NCBI GenBank assembly: GCA_013812265.1
Contig: JACCTQ010000286.1
Location: 1 to 30,439 of the forward strand
Length of the DNA stretch: 30,439 nt
From: Actinomycetota bacterium
Lineage (GTDB): Bacteria > Actinomycetota > Thermoleophilia > Gaiellales > Gaiellaceae
Reading direction: 5' to 3'
Position 1 is the stretch's first letter. Every line of letters starts with the position of its first letter. The position numbers were made by a program, and so were the translations under genes. The notes beneath the pieces are model-generated. The model saw only the letters and a program-made list of their open reading frames with translations, was not told the origin of the DNA and did no database searches. This document shows positions 7,791-15,555 of this stretch, piece by piece.

Positions 7791-8529
7791 GCTCCATCGC
7801 CACCTTCCAGTAGGCCTCGGCGCCCGTCGAGCGCGGGTCGTAGGCGATCGCCGGAAGCCCGTGACTCGGCGCTTCGGCGAGACGCACCGAGCGTGGCACC
7901 AGCGCTCGGAACACAAGGTCGCCAAAGTGCTCCCGCACCTCCTTGACGACGTCGCTCGCGAGCCGTGTGCGGCTGTCGACCATCGTGAGCAGGATGCCGG
8001 CGAGCTGCAAGCGCGGATTGAGGCGGGACCGCACCAGGTTGACGGAGTGGACGAGCTGGGCGAGCCCTTCCAGCGCGTAGTACTCCGCCTGCACCGGCAC
8101 GAGCACTCGGTCGGCTGCCGCGAGAGCGCTGACCGTCAACGGCCCGAGCGAGGGTGGGCAGTCCAGGAAGACGAAGGAGTAGCTGTCGCCTGCGTGGGCG
8201 AGCGCTTCGCTGAGGTAGCGCTCGGCGCCTTCTTCTCGCCCGAGCTCGACGGTCGCTCCGGCGAGGGCAGGCTTCGAGGGGACGAGGTCGAGATTCGGAA
8301 ACCGGGTCGGGCGTGCCAGGTCGGCGAGCGGATGGCCCGCGAGCAAGTCGTAGCTCGAGCGCCCGTTTGCCGTCTCACCGAGGCCGGAGGTTGCGTTCGC
8401 CTGCGGGTCGAGATCGACGACGAGCGCGCGCTCGCCCGACTCGGCGAGGCAGGCTGCGAGATTGACCGCGGTCGTCGTCTTGCCGACTCCACCCTTCTGG
8501 TTCGCGATCGCATAGATCCTGCCGCCCAC
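7774..8529 (-). CDS. parA: Chromosome-partitioning ATPase ParA (Soj)
   Basis: ATPase that binds DNA without sequence preference and, with ParB, drives origin segregation. The 251-residue protein has the deviant Walker A KGGVGKTT (residues 12-19), the switch/Walker A' region VVDLDPQANATSGLG, and Walker B-like FVFLDCPPSLGPLT. It lacks the N-terminal DNA-binding extension of plasmid ParA type Ia, as expected of chromosomal Soj. ATG 8529 gives the standard MGGRIYAIANQKGG start. It lies 58 bases past rsmG and its end overlaps parB, so all three are likely on one transcript. Confidence 0.97.
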   Translation of the reverse strand: MGGRIYAIANQKGGVGKTTTAVNLAACLAESGERALVVDLDPQANATSGLGETANGRSSYDLLAGHPLADLARPTRFPNLDLVPSKPALAGATVELGREEGAERYLSEALAHAGDSYSFVFLDCPPSLGPLTVSALAAADRVLVPVQAEYYALEGLAQLVHSVNLVRSRLNPRLQLAGILLTMVDSRTRLASDVVKEVREHFGDLVFRALVPRSVRLAEAPSHGLPAIAYDPRSTGAEAYWKVAMELVERH

Positions 8530-8587
8530 GCAACCAGCCTAGATTTCAGGCCGGTCGGAACAATCGGCGTGCGCACGGGCGAGGCCC

Positions 8588-9187
8588 TTAGCCGAGCGGG
8601 CGCTTCTTCGCCATCCCGGGGCGACGCGGAAACCCCCGCGGGGTCGGCGTAACCTTGCGCAGAACCAGGAAGCCAGGCGGTGCGGCGGCGAGCTCGCCGC
8701 CGAGCCGCTCCGCCACACGGCGCACGGGCTCCTGCTCCGCCCTGGGGCCGACCCATAGCAGCGCAGCTCCGCCTGGCGCTACGAGCGGCAGACACCACTC
8801 GGTTGTCACCGGAGGCGGGGCGAGCGCCCTCGCAACCGCCACGCCGTAGTGGTCGACGTCATGCTCCTCGGCCCGGGCGTTCACGACCAGAACGTTCGGG
8901 AAGCTCGCCGCGACGGTCTCCAGGAACGCGCACTTCCGGCCGTTGGCCTCGAGCAGCGTCACTTCGCGATCAGGAAGCGCGCTTGCAAGGGCGATCCCGG
9001 GCGATCCGCCACCAGAGCCGACGTCCACGATCGGGCCGCCGAAGCTACGTACGAGCGCCAGCCCGCTGAGGCTGTCCTCGACATGCAGGCGCCAAGCCTC
9101 GTCACGGTCTCGGACGGCCGTCAGGCCGGGCGTGGACAGAAGAGCGTCGATCCAGGCGCGGATCCGCGGATCGTCAGGAACTGTCAC
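8588..9187 (-). CDS. rsmG: 16S rRNA (guanine-527-N7)-methyltransferase RsmG
   Basis: Class I SAM methyltransferase (formerly GidB) that modifies G527 of 16S rRNA; loss of function gives low-level streptomycin resistance in several bacteria. The 199-residue protein has HVEDSLSGL, the SAM-binding VDVGSGGGSPGIALA (residues 54-68), LLEANGRKCAFLE and a VAVARALAP segment, all normal for the family. The start is GTG 9187, inside the last codons of jag (14-base overlap), which argues for translational coupling. The C-terminus is slightly extended and basic (RRPGMAKKRPLG). Confidence 0.95.
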   Translation of the reverse strand: MTVPDDPRIRAWIDALLSTPGLTAVRDRDEAWRLHVEDSLSGLALVRSFGGPIVDVGSGGGSPGIALASALPDREVTLLEANGRKCAFLETVAASFPNVLVVNARAEEHDVDHYGVAVARALAPPPVTTEWCLPLVAPGGAALLWVGPRAEQEPVRRVAERLGGELAAAPPGFLVLRKVTPTPRGFPRRPGMAKKRPLG

Positions 9188-9890
9188 CGGCGGCGGCGAA
9201 CACGACCACGAAGCGGTTCGGCTCGGCTCCCTCGCTCGCCGTCTCCACTCCGGGATAGTCCTGGAGACGGAGGTGCACCACCTTCCGCTCGACCGAGGTC
9301 ATCGGCTGAAGCACGACCCTTGATCCGGTGGCGAGAGCTTGCTCGGCGCTGTCAACCGCGAGGCGGTCGAGAGCGGTTCGGCGCCGGTCCCGGTAGCCGG
9401 CCGCGTCGATCACGATCTCCTTGCGCTCGTCCGGATATGCGCGCCGGGCGATGGCGTTCACGAGGTACTGGATCGCGTCGATCGTCTGCCCGTGCCGACC
9501 GATGAGGATCGCGAGGTCGCGGCCGGCGCAGGACGCGACGATCGCGTCGGCCTGCTCGGTGAGCTCGATGCGTGTCTCCACTCCGAGCCCCCGGGTGATC
9601 TGCTCGAGCACCTCGCGGATGAGCGCCGCCGGTCCCTCCCCGTTCTCGCCCACATCTCCGGGGACGCCCGGCTCGGCCGCCGGCGGAGGCTCCGCAGCTG
9701 CCAGCACGCGCGCCGGCGAGTACCCGACTCCGAGCAGGCCGCGCTCACCCTCCGAGACCACCTGGAAGCGGACGCTGCTTCGGTCGAGTCCCGGCGCCAG
9801 CCGCTCGAGCTGTCGGAGCGCCTGCCATTTCGCCTCCCCGACTGTCTCGCCGGTCGCCTCGACCTCGAGCCCCCCTTCGTTTGCGCTCAC
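9174..9890 (-). CDS. jag: Jag/KhpB-type RNA-binding protein (Jag-N, KH, R3H)
   Basis: RNA-binding protein (SpoIIIJ-associated; KhpB in other bacteria) linked to control of cell elongation and division. Domains of the 238-residue protein: Jag-N (about 5-52, with GETVGEAKWQAL and GLLGVG), a Pro/Gly-rich linker (64-86), a KH domain with the GxxG loop GRHG (131-134) and an R3H domain with RKVVH (202-206) and SEGAEPNRFVVV. The start is GTG 9890, four bases into the end of yidC (GTGA). Longer readings of this frame lie antisense or out of frame within yidC and are rejected. The position next to yidC is conserved in Gram-positive bacteria. Confidence 0.95.
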   Translation of the reverse strand: MSANEGGLEVEATGETVGEAKWQALRQLERLAPGLDRSSVRFQVVSEGERGLLGVGYSPARVLAAAEPPPAAEPGVPGDVGENGEGPAALIREVLEQITRGLGVETRIELTEQADAIVASCAGRDLAILIGRHGQTIDAIQYLVNAIARRAYPDERKEIVIDAAGYRDRRRTALDRLAVDSAEQALATGSRVVLQPMTSVERKVVHLRLQDYPGVETASEGAEPNRFVVVFAAAGDSS

Positions 9891-10711
9891 CGGCGCGTCT
9901 TCTTCTTTCGCTTGACGCGCCGCGGCGCGCTGGGCGGCGCGGCGCGCTGGGCGGTGGGCTGGGGGGATGGGGTGGCGCCGTCGCCCGAGCCGTCCTTCGG
10001 CGCCGTGCGGGACGACCGCCGTACCGACTCCGGCTCCCGTCCCCGCTTCGGTGCCAGTCGCCGGGTCACGAGCCCTTGCCCGACCGTCCACAGGTTCGTC
10101 GTCATCCAGTAGAGGACGAGCCCGGCTGGGAAATTGATGACGACAAAGAGAAACGCGAGCGGCAGGAGCAAGAGCAGCGTCCGTTGCGTACGGTCCATCG
10201 TCGTGGACATGAGCAGTGTCGAGGCGGTCTGGCTGGTTGCGTAAACCGCGAGCAGGAGGTATCCCGACCAGTGGCTGCCTGCGTTCTCCGTGATGTCGGG
10301 CACGAGGCCGAGCCATCCGAGATCCGCCTCGGGAAACCGCGGCAGGATCTCCTTCTCGAAATCCCGGAGGACGAAGAAGAGGGCGATGAACACGGGGAAC
10401 TGGGCCAGCATGGGCAGACACGAGGAAGCCGGGTTGATGCGGTTCTCCTTGTAGAAGCGCATGAGCTCCTCGTTCATGCGCTGGCGGTCACCCTTGTACT
10501 TGCGCTGGATCTCCTTCATCTGCGGGGCGTGGCTCTGCAGACGCTGCATGGAGTGGATCTGCTTCACCGTGAGCGGTACGAGCAGCATCCTGACAAGCAC
10601 GGTGAGCGCCACGATCGACCACGCCCACGGGAGCCCTGCGGACTCGTGCAGGAACTCCAGCACGCTGGCGAGGAGATCCTCGAACGGTCCTAGGATGCCG
10701 GCGACGATCAT
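9887..10711 (-). CDS. yidC: Membrane protein insertase YidC
   Basis: YidC/Oxa1 insertase that places small membrane proteins in the bilayer, alone or with SecYEG. The 274-residue protein has the five-helix core, the conserved Arg41 of the hydrophilic groove (ALTVLVRMLLVPLT), the coiled cytoplasmic loop QMKEIQRKYKGDRQRMNEEL, then RINPASSCLPMLAQFPVFIALF and a late helix with NFPAGLVLYW. The C-tail is strongly basic (RVKRKKKTRR) and likely contacts ribosomes. Unlike Gram-positive lipoprotein forms, it has no lipobox; it starts with a short MIVAGILGPF lead. ATG 10711 overlaps the yidD stop (ATGA), indicating coupling. Confidence 0.97.
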   Translation of the reverse strand: MIVAGILGPFEDLLASVLEFLHESAGLPWAWSIVALTVLVRMLLVPLTVKQIHSMQRLQSHAPQMKEIQRKYKGDRQRMNEELMRFYKENRINPASSCLPMLAQFPVFIALFFVLRDFEKEILPRFPEADLGWLGLVPDITENAGSHWSGYLLLAVYATSQTASTLLMSTTMDRTQRTLLLLLPLAFLFVVINFPAGLVLYWMTTNLWTVGQGLVTRRLAPKRGREPESVRRSSRTAPKDGSGDGATPSPQPTAQRAAPPSAPRRVKRKKKTRR

Positions 10712-10935
10712 GCGAAAAGCTTCTGGTCTTCGACCTTGTCGACGCCGCCGTGGCTCCAGGGGTTACACCGGAGCAAGCGCCAGCCGGCGATGGCGCCCCC
10801 GCGGAGAAGGCCGTAGCGCCCAAACGCGCCCAGAGCGTACTCGGAGCACGAAGGGTGGTACTTGCACGAGGCTGGCAGGAGCATTCCGATCGAGTAGCGG
10901 TACGCGTAGACCGCGGCGATCCCGAGCTGCCTCAC
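10708..10935 (-). CDS. yidD: Membrane protein insertion efficiency factor YidD
   Basis: Small protein that helps YidC-dependent insertion. The 75-residue product has the family core CKYHPSCSEYALGAFGRYG, three cysteines, and WRLLRCNPWSHGGVDKV. The start is GTG 10935, overlapping the rnpA stop (GTGA); longer readings of this frame are shadows of rnpA. It sits between rnpA and yidC as in most bacteria. Confidence 0.95.
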   Translation of the reverse strand: MRQLGIAAVYAYRYSIGMLLPASCKYHPSCSEYALGAFGRYGLLRGGAIAGWRLLRCNPWSHGGVDKVEDQKLFA

Positions 10936-11303
10936 GAGCGGGCCGAGCCCTCCGCCGGGAGGGCGGCCTTGCTCAAGACTTCGGCGACGCGCTCCTCGAG
11001 CCAAGCGAAGCCACGAGGCTCCTCGGCCTCGGGGAGACCCGGCCGCGCCACGAGCACGTAGTCGTTCCCTGCCGGCACGTCCGCGAGCGAGCGCCACGCC
11101 TCCTTCAGCTGACGCTTGACCTTGTTGCGGGCGACCGCGCCGCCGACTTTCTTGGGAACAGCCACCCCTAGCCGCATCGCGCCGTCGGCTTCGGCTTCGC
11201 GCGGAAACCAGTAGAGAATCAGGAAGCGCGTCGCGACAGAGCGGCCGCGGCGATACACAGTCTCGAAGTCCCGTGATCGGGAGAGCCGGTTCCGGCGTTC
11301 CAC
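10932..11303 (-). CDS. rnpA: Ribonuclease P protein component
   Basis: Protein subunit of RNase P, which removes the 5' leader of pre-tRNA with the catalytic RNA. The 123-residue protein begins with NRLSRSRDFETVYRRGRS, has MRLGVAVPKKVGGAVARNKVKRQLKEAWR (read as two adjoining pieces, the second being the RNR motif with Lys replacing an Arg), and ends with an acidic/Ala-rich tail. The start is GTG 11303, with GAAGGA nine bases upstream. The frame stays open to 11714, but that part is antisense to the origin region. It lies 23 bases past rpmH, the usual pair. Confidence 0.95.
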   Translation of the reverse strand: MERRNRLSRSRDFETVYRRGRSVATRFLILYWFPREAEADGAMRLGVAVPKKVGGAVARNKVKRQLKEAWRSLADVPAGNDYVLVARPGLPEAEEPRGFAWLEERVAEVLSKAALPAEGSARS

Positions 11304-11326
11304 GCCTGCTGTTCCTTCGGCTAGTC

Positions 11327-11461
11327 TCAGGCGGAGATGCGCGCTCGGCCTTTCGCTCGCCGGCGCTTCAGGATCATCCGGCCGCCCCGCGTGGCCATGC
11401 GCGCACGAAACCCGTGCTTGCGCTTTCGCCGGCGTACATTGGGCTGGTAGGTCCGCTTCAC
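11327..11461 (-). CDS. rpmH: 50S ribosomal protein L34
   Basis: L34 of the large ribosomal subunit, 44 residues, starting VKRTYQPNVRRRKRKHGFR and containing RMATRGGRMILKRRRAKGR. Its length and sequence are typical. The start is GTG 11461. No Shine-Dalgarno site is visible; instead a hairpin with a T6 run sits just upstream (11477-11500), so control may act in the leader. It is the first gene of the long minus-strand operon leading to parB. Confidence 0.97.
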   Translation of the reverse strand: MKRTYQPNVRRRKRKHGFRARMATRGGRMILKRRRAKGRARISA

Positions 11462-11476
11462 AGGAGAGAGCGTTCG

Positions 11477-11500
11477 AAAAAAGCCGCGCCGTGCGGCGCG
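11477..11500 (-). terminator. Terminator-like hairpin plus T6 in the rpmH leader
   Basis: Read on the minus strand, the stem CGCGCC-GCAC-GGCGCG is followed by GC and six T, then 15 bases to the rpmH GTG. This is the form of an intrinsic terminator, placed before the operon rather than after a gene. It could attenuate rpmH transcription. Confidence 0.6.
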
Positions 11501-11509
11501 AGGCAGCCA

Positions 11510-11515
11510 AGTATA
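11510..11515 (-). promoter_or_regulatory. Candidate -10 box for rpmH operon
   Basis: TATACT on the minus strand matches TATAAT at five of six bases and lies 49 bases before the rpmH start. No good -35 is seen at 16-18 bases, so this is a weak call. If used, the transcript would begin almost at the leader hairpin. Confidence 0.35.
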
Positions 11516-11537
11516 GACGAGGCGCTCGGGAGGCTGG

Positions 11538-11546
11538 TTGTCCACA
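11538..11546 (+). promoter_or_regulatory. DnaA box TTGTCCACA
   Basis: Matches the high-GC actinobacterial DnaA box form TTGTCCACA exactly, and the general TTATCCACA at eight of nine bases. It lies in the rpmH-dnaA gap. Confidence 0.75.
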
Positions 11547-11636
11547 GGCGCAGAGCCATCTCACGCGGCTTGCTGCGCCTTTCGTGAACGGAAGCGACGT
11601 CCCGGACAAGGTGGCCGAGAGGCCGTTTCCCACAGT

Positions 11637-11645
11637 TGTGGATAA
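11637..11645 (-). promoter_or_regulatory. Perfect DnaA box TTATCCACA
   Basis: Exact consensus on the minus strand (TGTGGATAA on plus), 95 bases before the dnaA ATG. Two 7/9 boxes lie within 12 bases on either side, making a small cluster that could also let DnaA repress its own gene. Confidence 0.85.
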
Positions 11646-11739
11646 CTGTGTGGAGATCGGGGAAGTGCTGCAAAACGGCCTGTTTAGCGTGACGAACGGC
11701 GCGGCGAAATTCACATTGTTCAGTCGCTAGCACGCTGCT

Positions 11740-13131
11740 ATGCTCGCCCCTCGGTTGGCGGCGAAGAGCAAAGCAGGCAGCGTGGCGGATCCTCCCGTGA
11801 CGACCGCCGACGGTCTCTGGGACGAGGTCGCCGGACGGCTCAAGGGGGCGCTCAACGAGACCACGTTTCGTACGTGGTTCAGCGGCGCGAAGGGCCGGGA
11901 ACTGTCCGACGACGCGTTCGTCATCAGCGTGCCGAACGATTTCACGCGCGAATGGATCGAAGGGCACTTTCGCGACTTGATTCGGGCGGCTGTCCGAGAC
12001 ACCACGGGTCAAAAGCGCCGCATTCACATCGCGGTCGGCGAGGGGGGAGCGGACGAGGCGGACACCGTCGCCCCGCTCAAGACCGGAGGGACGGCGCCGA
12101 GCTCCGGCCTGAACCCCAAGTACACATTCGACTTGTTCGTGATCGGCTCGTCCAATCGCTTCGCCCATGCGGCCGCGCTCGCCGTCGCGGAGGCACCGGC
12201 CCAGGCGTACAACCCTCTCTTCATCTATGGCGGCACAGGCCTCGGTAAGACGCACCTCCTCCAGGCGATCGCGCAGTACGTAACCGAGCACACCGACGAC
12301 ATGTCCGTTCGCTACGTCACGAGCGAGACGTTCATGAACGACTTCATCAACTCGTTGCGCGACAAGCGCATCGAGGGCTTCAAGCAGCGTTACCGCACCT
12401 ACGACGTGCTCTTGATCGACGATGTCCAGTTCTTCGAGAACAAGGAGCGCATCCAAGAGGAGTTCTTTCACACCTTCAACAGCCTCCACGAAGCGGGGCG
12501 GCAGATCATCATGTCCTCGGATCGGCCGCCGCGCGAGATCGCGACCCTCGAGGCGCGCCTCCGCTCGAGGTTCGAGTGGGGGCTGATCACCGACATCCAG
12601 CCTCCAGACCTGGAGACACGGATCGCCATCCTGCGAAAGAAAGTGAACACCGACGGCATCGACATCCCGGACCCTCAGGTGCTCACGTTTATCGCCAGCC
12701 GCATATCCACCAACATCCGGGAGCTCGAGGGCGCTCTCACGCGTGTGGTCGCCTTCGCCTCGCTGACCGGCCGCCCGCTGACCGCAGAGCTCGCACAGGA
12801 CATTCTGAAGGATGTGTTCCCACAAGGGGATTCGGCCCAAGTCTCGATCGACCGGATTCAACACACGGTGTCCGAGCGCTTCGGCCTTTCGATCAGCGAG
12901 TTGTGCGGCGCCAGGCGGTCGCAGAACATCGTCTACCCGAGACAGGTCGCGATGTACCTCTCCCGGGAGCTCACCGACTCGTCTCTCCCGAGGATCGGTA
13001 AAGAGTTCGGCGGGCGGGACCACACCACCGTCATCCACGCCACGTCCAAGATCGCCCGCCTTCTACGCGAAGACCGGACTGTGTGGAACCTTGTGCAAGA
13101 ACTCACCGCACGTATCAAACAAGCGCGCTGA
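11740..13131 (+). CDS. dnaA: Chromosomal replication initiator DnaA
   Basis: AAA+ initiator that binds DnaA boxes at oriC, melts DNA and recruits the helicase. Domain I spans about residues 25-90 (LWDEVAGRLKGALNETTFRTW), a short domain II linker 100-122, the AAA+ domain III has Walker A GGTGLGKTH (164-172), Walker B LLIDDVQF and sensor-like LRSRFEWGL; domain IV ends with the box-binding signature GGRDHTTVIHA (424-434). At 463 residues it has a short linker compared with Streptomyces and is near the usual size. ATG 11740 has no ribosome site. GTG 11782, in frame and preceded by CAGG, gives a start at MADPPVTTADGLW and may be the real one. It is the first gene of the rightward replication cluster. 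Confidence 0.97.
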   Translation: MLAPRLAAKSKAGSVADPPVTTADGLWDEVAGRLKGALNETTFRTWFSGAKGRELSDDAFVISVPNDFTREWIEGHFRDLIRAAVRDTTGQKRRIHIAVGEGGADEADTVAPLKTGGTAPSSGLNPKYTFDLFVIGSSNRFAHAAALAVAEAPAQAYNPLFIYGGTGLGKTHLLQAIAQYVTEHTDDMSVRYVTSETFMNDFINSLRDKRIEGFKQRYRTYDVLLIDDVQFFENKERIQEEFFHTFNSLHEAGRQIIMSSDRPPREIATLEARLRSRFEWGLITDIQPPDLETRIAILRKKVNTDGIDIPDPQVLTFIASRISTNIRELEGALTRVVAFASLTGRPLTAELAQDILKDVFPQGDSAQVSIDRIQHTVSERFGLSISELCGARRSQNIVYPRQVAMYLSRELTDSSLPRIGKEFGGRDHTTVIHATSKIARLLREDRTVWNLVQELTARIKQAR

Positions 13132-13287
13132 AACTGTGGATTGTCTCGTCTGCCACCCGGGGGCCTGTGGATCGCGTGGTTTTCTCCCCAGCCGGCGCCC
13201 ACAGCCCAACCCCTCGTGGGGAGCCGTGTTGGTGCCGTCTTCCCCGTCGTCCACACTCCCTATGACTACAACGAAGGAATTTCTTAG
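13132..13287. other. dnaA-dnaN spacer with DnaA-box-like sites
   Basis: This 156-base gap has three near-matches to the DnaA box: TGTGGATTG (13135-13143) and TGTGGATCG (13166-13174), both minus-strand 7/9, and TCGTCCACA (13247-13255), plus-strand 7/9. Several actinobacteria carry their main oriC here. GAAGGA near the end serves as the ribosome site of dnaN. Confidence 0.55.
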
Positions 13288-14418
13288 ATGGTTCAAGTAG
13301 AAGCAGCAAGCGGTAGCGCGGTCAACATCTCTTGCTCGCGAGACGAGCTCGCCCAGCGCCTGGGACTCGTGTCTCGTGCGGTCTCCACCAGGACCGCTGT
13401 TCAGATTCTGTCGGGCGTTCTGCTGCGCGCGGAAAGCGGCCGCGTGACGCTCGCCGCGACCGACATGGAGGTGTCGTTGCGGGCACAGCTCGAAGCTCGA
13501 GCCGAAGGGGACGGCGCGGTTGTCGTCCCAGGCAAGCTCCTCGTCGAGCTGACGCGACTTCTGCCGGATGACGAGGTGAGGATCGAAAGCGGCGCCGAGG
13601 AGAGCGTGGTGCGCATCTCCTGCGGCTCGGCGAGCTACCAACTGAACAGCTATAATCCCGAGGACTTCCCCAGGCTGCCCTCCGTTGAGGGTACGCAAAC
13701 GTTCGGTGTCGACGGCCACGCCCTGCTCGAGACAGCCGCTCGGGTCGGACGCGCGGCGTCACGCGACGAGTCGCGGCCTGTTCTGACCGGTGTGCTCATG
13801 CGTTTCGAGGGCGATAAGCTCATCATGGCCGCCACGGACTCGTACCGCCTCTCGGTGCAGGAGACCGTCCTGGGCGGGTCTACACCTGACCTGGAAGCCA
13901 TCGTGCCGGCTCGCTCCCTCACCGAACTCGCGCGCATCGCGCAGGGTGCGGACACGGTGGAGATCGGGATCCACGAGAACCAAGTGCTCTTCGCGGCCAA
14001 CGACATCTGGTTGACGACGCGCCGTATCGACGGTCAGTTCCCCAACTACAAACAGCTGCTGCCCGAGACGTTCGAGCACGAGCTAACACTTCCGCGGGGC
14101 GAGCTGCTCGAAGTCGTTCGCCGGACAGCCGTACTCGCCCAACGGAACTCACCGTTGCGGCTCCGCTTCGCCGAGGGCGAGCTAACCGTCTCGGCGCAAA
14201 CGCACGACGTCGGCGAAGCTCGCGAGTCGTTGCCGGTCAGCTTCACCGGCGAGCCACTCGAGATCGGCTTCAACGCGGAGTTTCTCCGGGACGGCATCGA
14301 GTCGCTCGACGACGACGAGCTGAGACTGAGACTGATCAGCCCTCTGAGGCCCGGCCTCATCCAGTCTGCAGCCGGCAACTTCTCATACTTGATCATGCCG
14401 ATTCGTCTAGCCGGCTAG
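13288..14418 (+). CDS. dnaN: DNA polymerase III beta subunit (sliding clamp)
   Basis: Ring clamp that holds DNA polymerase III on the template and docks repair and initiation-control proteins. The 376-residue protein shows the three-fold repeat: domain 1 with RDELAQRLGLVSRAVSTRTAVQ read as adjoining parts, then LAATDMEVSL; domain 2 with SRPVLTGVLMRFEG and AATDSYRLSV; domain 3 with FNAEFLRDGIESL; and the C-terminal YLIMPIRLAG typical of the family. The length is normal. ATG 13288 has GAAGGA nine bases upstream. It follows dnaA by 156 bases that contain DnaA-box-like sites. Confidence 0.97.
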   Translation: MVQVEAASGSAVNISCSRDELAQRLGLVSRAVSTRTAVQILSGVLLRAESGRVTLAATDMEVSLRAQLEARAEGDGAVVVPGKLLVELTRLLPDDEVRIESGAEESVVRISCGSASYQLNSYNPEDFPRLPSVEGTQTFGVDGHALLETAARVGRAASRDESRPVLTGVLMRFEGDKLIMAATDSYRLSVQETVLGGSTPDLEAIVPARSLTELARIAQGADTVEIGIHENQVLFAANDIWLTTRRIDGQFPNYKQLLPETFEHELTLPRGELLEVVRRTAVLAQRNSPLRLRFAEGELTVSAQTHDVGEARESLPVSFTGEPLEIGFNAEFLRDGIESLDDDELRLRLISPLRPGLIQSAAGNFSYLIMPIRLAG

Positions 14419-14493
14419 CACTCGATGACCGAGCGGAAATTCCCCCGGGGCGGATGGTGGCGCGGCAATATCCGATCAACCATCTAGATCCGG

Positions 14494-15555
14494 CTGATCG
14501 TTCGAGCGCTTTCGCTCAGGAACTTCCGCTCCTACGAGCAGCTTGACGTCGAGCTCGAGCCGGGCATCGTGCTCGCGGTAGGGGCGAACGGGGCAGGTAA
14601 GACGAATCTGCTCGAAGCCATACACGTCGGCTCGCAGGGTTTCTCGCCGCGGACGCGCAGCGACTCCGAGCTGATTCGCTTCGGAACGGCTGCGAGCAGG
14701 GTCGTGGTACGCGGCGAGCGTGGCGGCCTTCCAGTCGAGTCCACGATCACACTGCGGTTGCGCGAGGGCAAGCGCGCCTCGCTGAACGGCGCGGTCCTGC
14801 CCGCAGCCGAACAGCTGCGAAGCAGGCTTTCCACGCTCGTCTTCACGCCCGATCGCCTGGCGGTTGTAAAAGGAGGCCCCGCGGTGCGGCGCGCGTACTT
14901 CGATCGCACTCTCGGCCGCATCGCCCGCCCGAGGGCGGGGCTTCCCGCCGCCTACGCATCCGCGCTGGCGCAGCGAAACGCAGCCCTCCGGCGGACCGGA
15001 GCGGGCCTATCCTCGCGAGACGCGATCGCGCCCTGGACGGAGAACGTCGCGGACCTCGGGAGCCAGCTCTACGCTGCCCGCCGGGACGTGCTCACGCTAC
15101 TCGAGCCCGGCTTCGGGACGAGGGCCGAAGCGCTGGGGTTGGCGGACGCGAGGCTTCGCTATGAGGGCGAGCCACCAAGCCGCGAGTCGCTCGAGGCGCG
15201 GCTGGAACGGGACATCGAGCGTGGCTTCACCGGGCTGGGTCCACACGTGCACGACGTGGCGATCGTCTCGGCCAACCGCGATCTGCGACTCTTCGGCTCA
15301 CAGGGTGAGCAGCGCCTGGCCGTCCTCTCGCTACTGCTGGCCGAGGCCGAGTTGGTCGCAGAACGGAGCGGTGTCCCGCCCCTGCTCCTCCTTGACGACG
15401 TCCTCTCGGAGCTGGATGCCGCCCGGCGGCGAACGCTTGCCGAGAGCGTGCCCGGGCAGGGCCAGACGCTCATCACGGCCACGGCGGCCTCTGCGCTCCC
15501 CGGCGAGCCGGCGCAGGTGATCGAGGTGTCTCCAGGGCACGCGAGGACGGCATGA
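14494..15555 (+). CDS. recF: DNA replication and repair protein RecF, no usual start codon
   Basis: SMC-like ATPase that binds gapped DNA and helps RecFOR load RecA. Walker A is GANGAGKT (residues 30-37), the ABC signature is SQGEQRLAVLSLLLAEAEL, and Walker B is LLLLDDVLSELDAARR. The conserved N-terminus VRALSLRNFRSYEQLDVEL is read only from codons after a TAG at 14485-14487; between there and GTG 14569 no ATG, GTG or TTG exists. CTG 14494 gives the expected first residue position, so it is taken as the start; ATC codons at 14488 or 14497 are alternatives. Starting at GTG 14569 would lose the first strand of the ATPase fold. At 353 residues the length is typical. It couples to the next gene by ATGA. 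Confidence 0.9.
   Translation: MIVRALSLRNFRSYEQLDVELEPGIVLAVGANGAGKTNLLEAIHVGSQGFSPRTRSDSELIRFGTAASRVVVRGERGGLPVESTITLRLREGKRASLNGAVLPAAEQLRSRLSTLVFTPDRLAVVKGGPAVRRAYFDRTLGRIARPRAGLPAAYASALAQRNAALRRTGAGLSSRDAIAPWTENVADLGSQLYAARRDVLTLLEPGFGTRAEALGLADARLRYEGEPPSRESLEARLERDIERGFTGLGPHVHDVAIVSANRDLRLFGSQGEQRLAVLSLLLAEAELVAERSGVPPLLLLDDVLSELDAARRRTLAESVPGQGQTLITATAASALPGEPAQVIEVSPGHARTA

Larger units (their letters stand above)
11462..11739. other. oriC-like region between rpmH and dnaA
   Basis: The divergent gap between rpmH and dnaA is the standard place for the chromosomal origin in Actinobacteria and Firmicutes. It holds TTGTCCACA (11538-11546, +) and a perfect TTATCCACA (11637-11645, -). Two weaker boxes flank the second: TTTCCCACA (11626-11634, +) and ATCTCCACA (11649-11657, -), each 7/9. 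The last 75 bases before dnaA are less GC-rich than the surroundings and could be the unwinding element. The weaker boxes after dnaA may form a second sub-origin. Confidence 0.8.

Noticed and set aside
11458..13038. 526-codon frame opposite dnaA
   Set aside because: It is fully antisense to dnaA, with a composition set by dnaA codons and no known domain.
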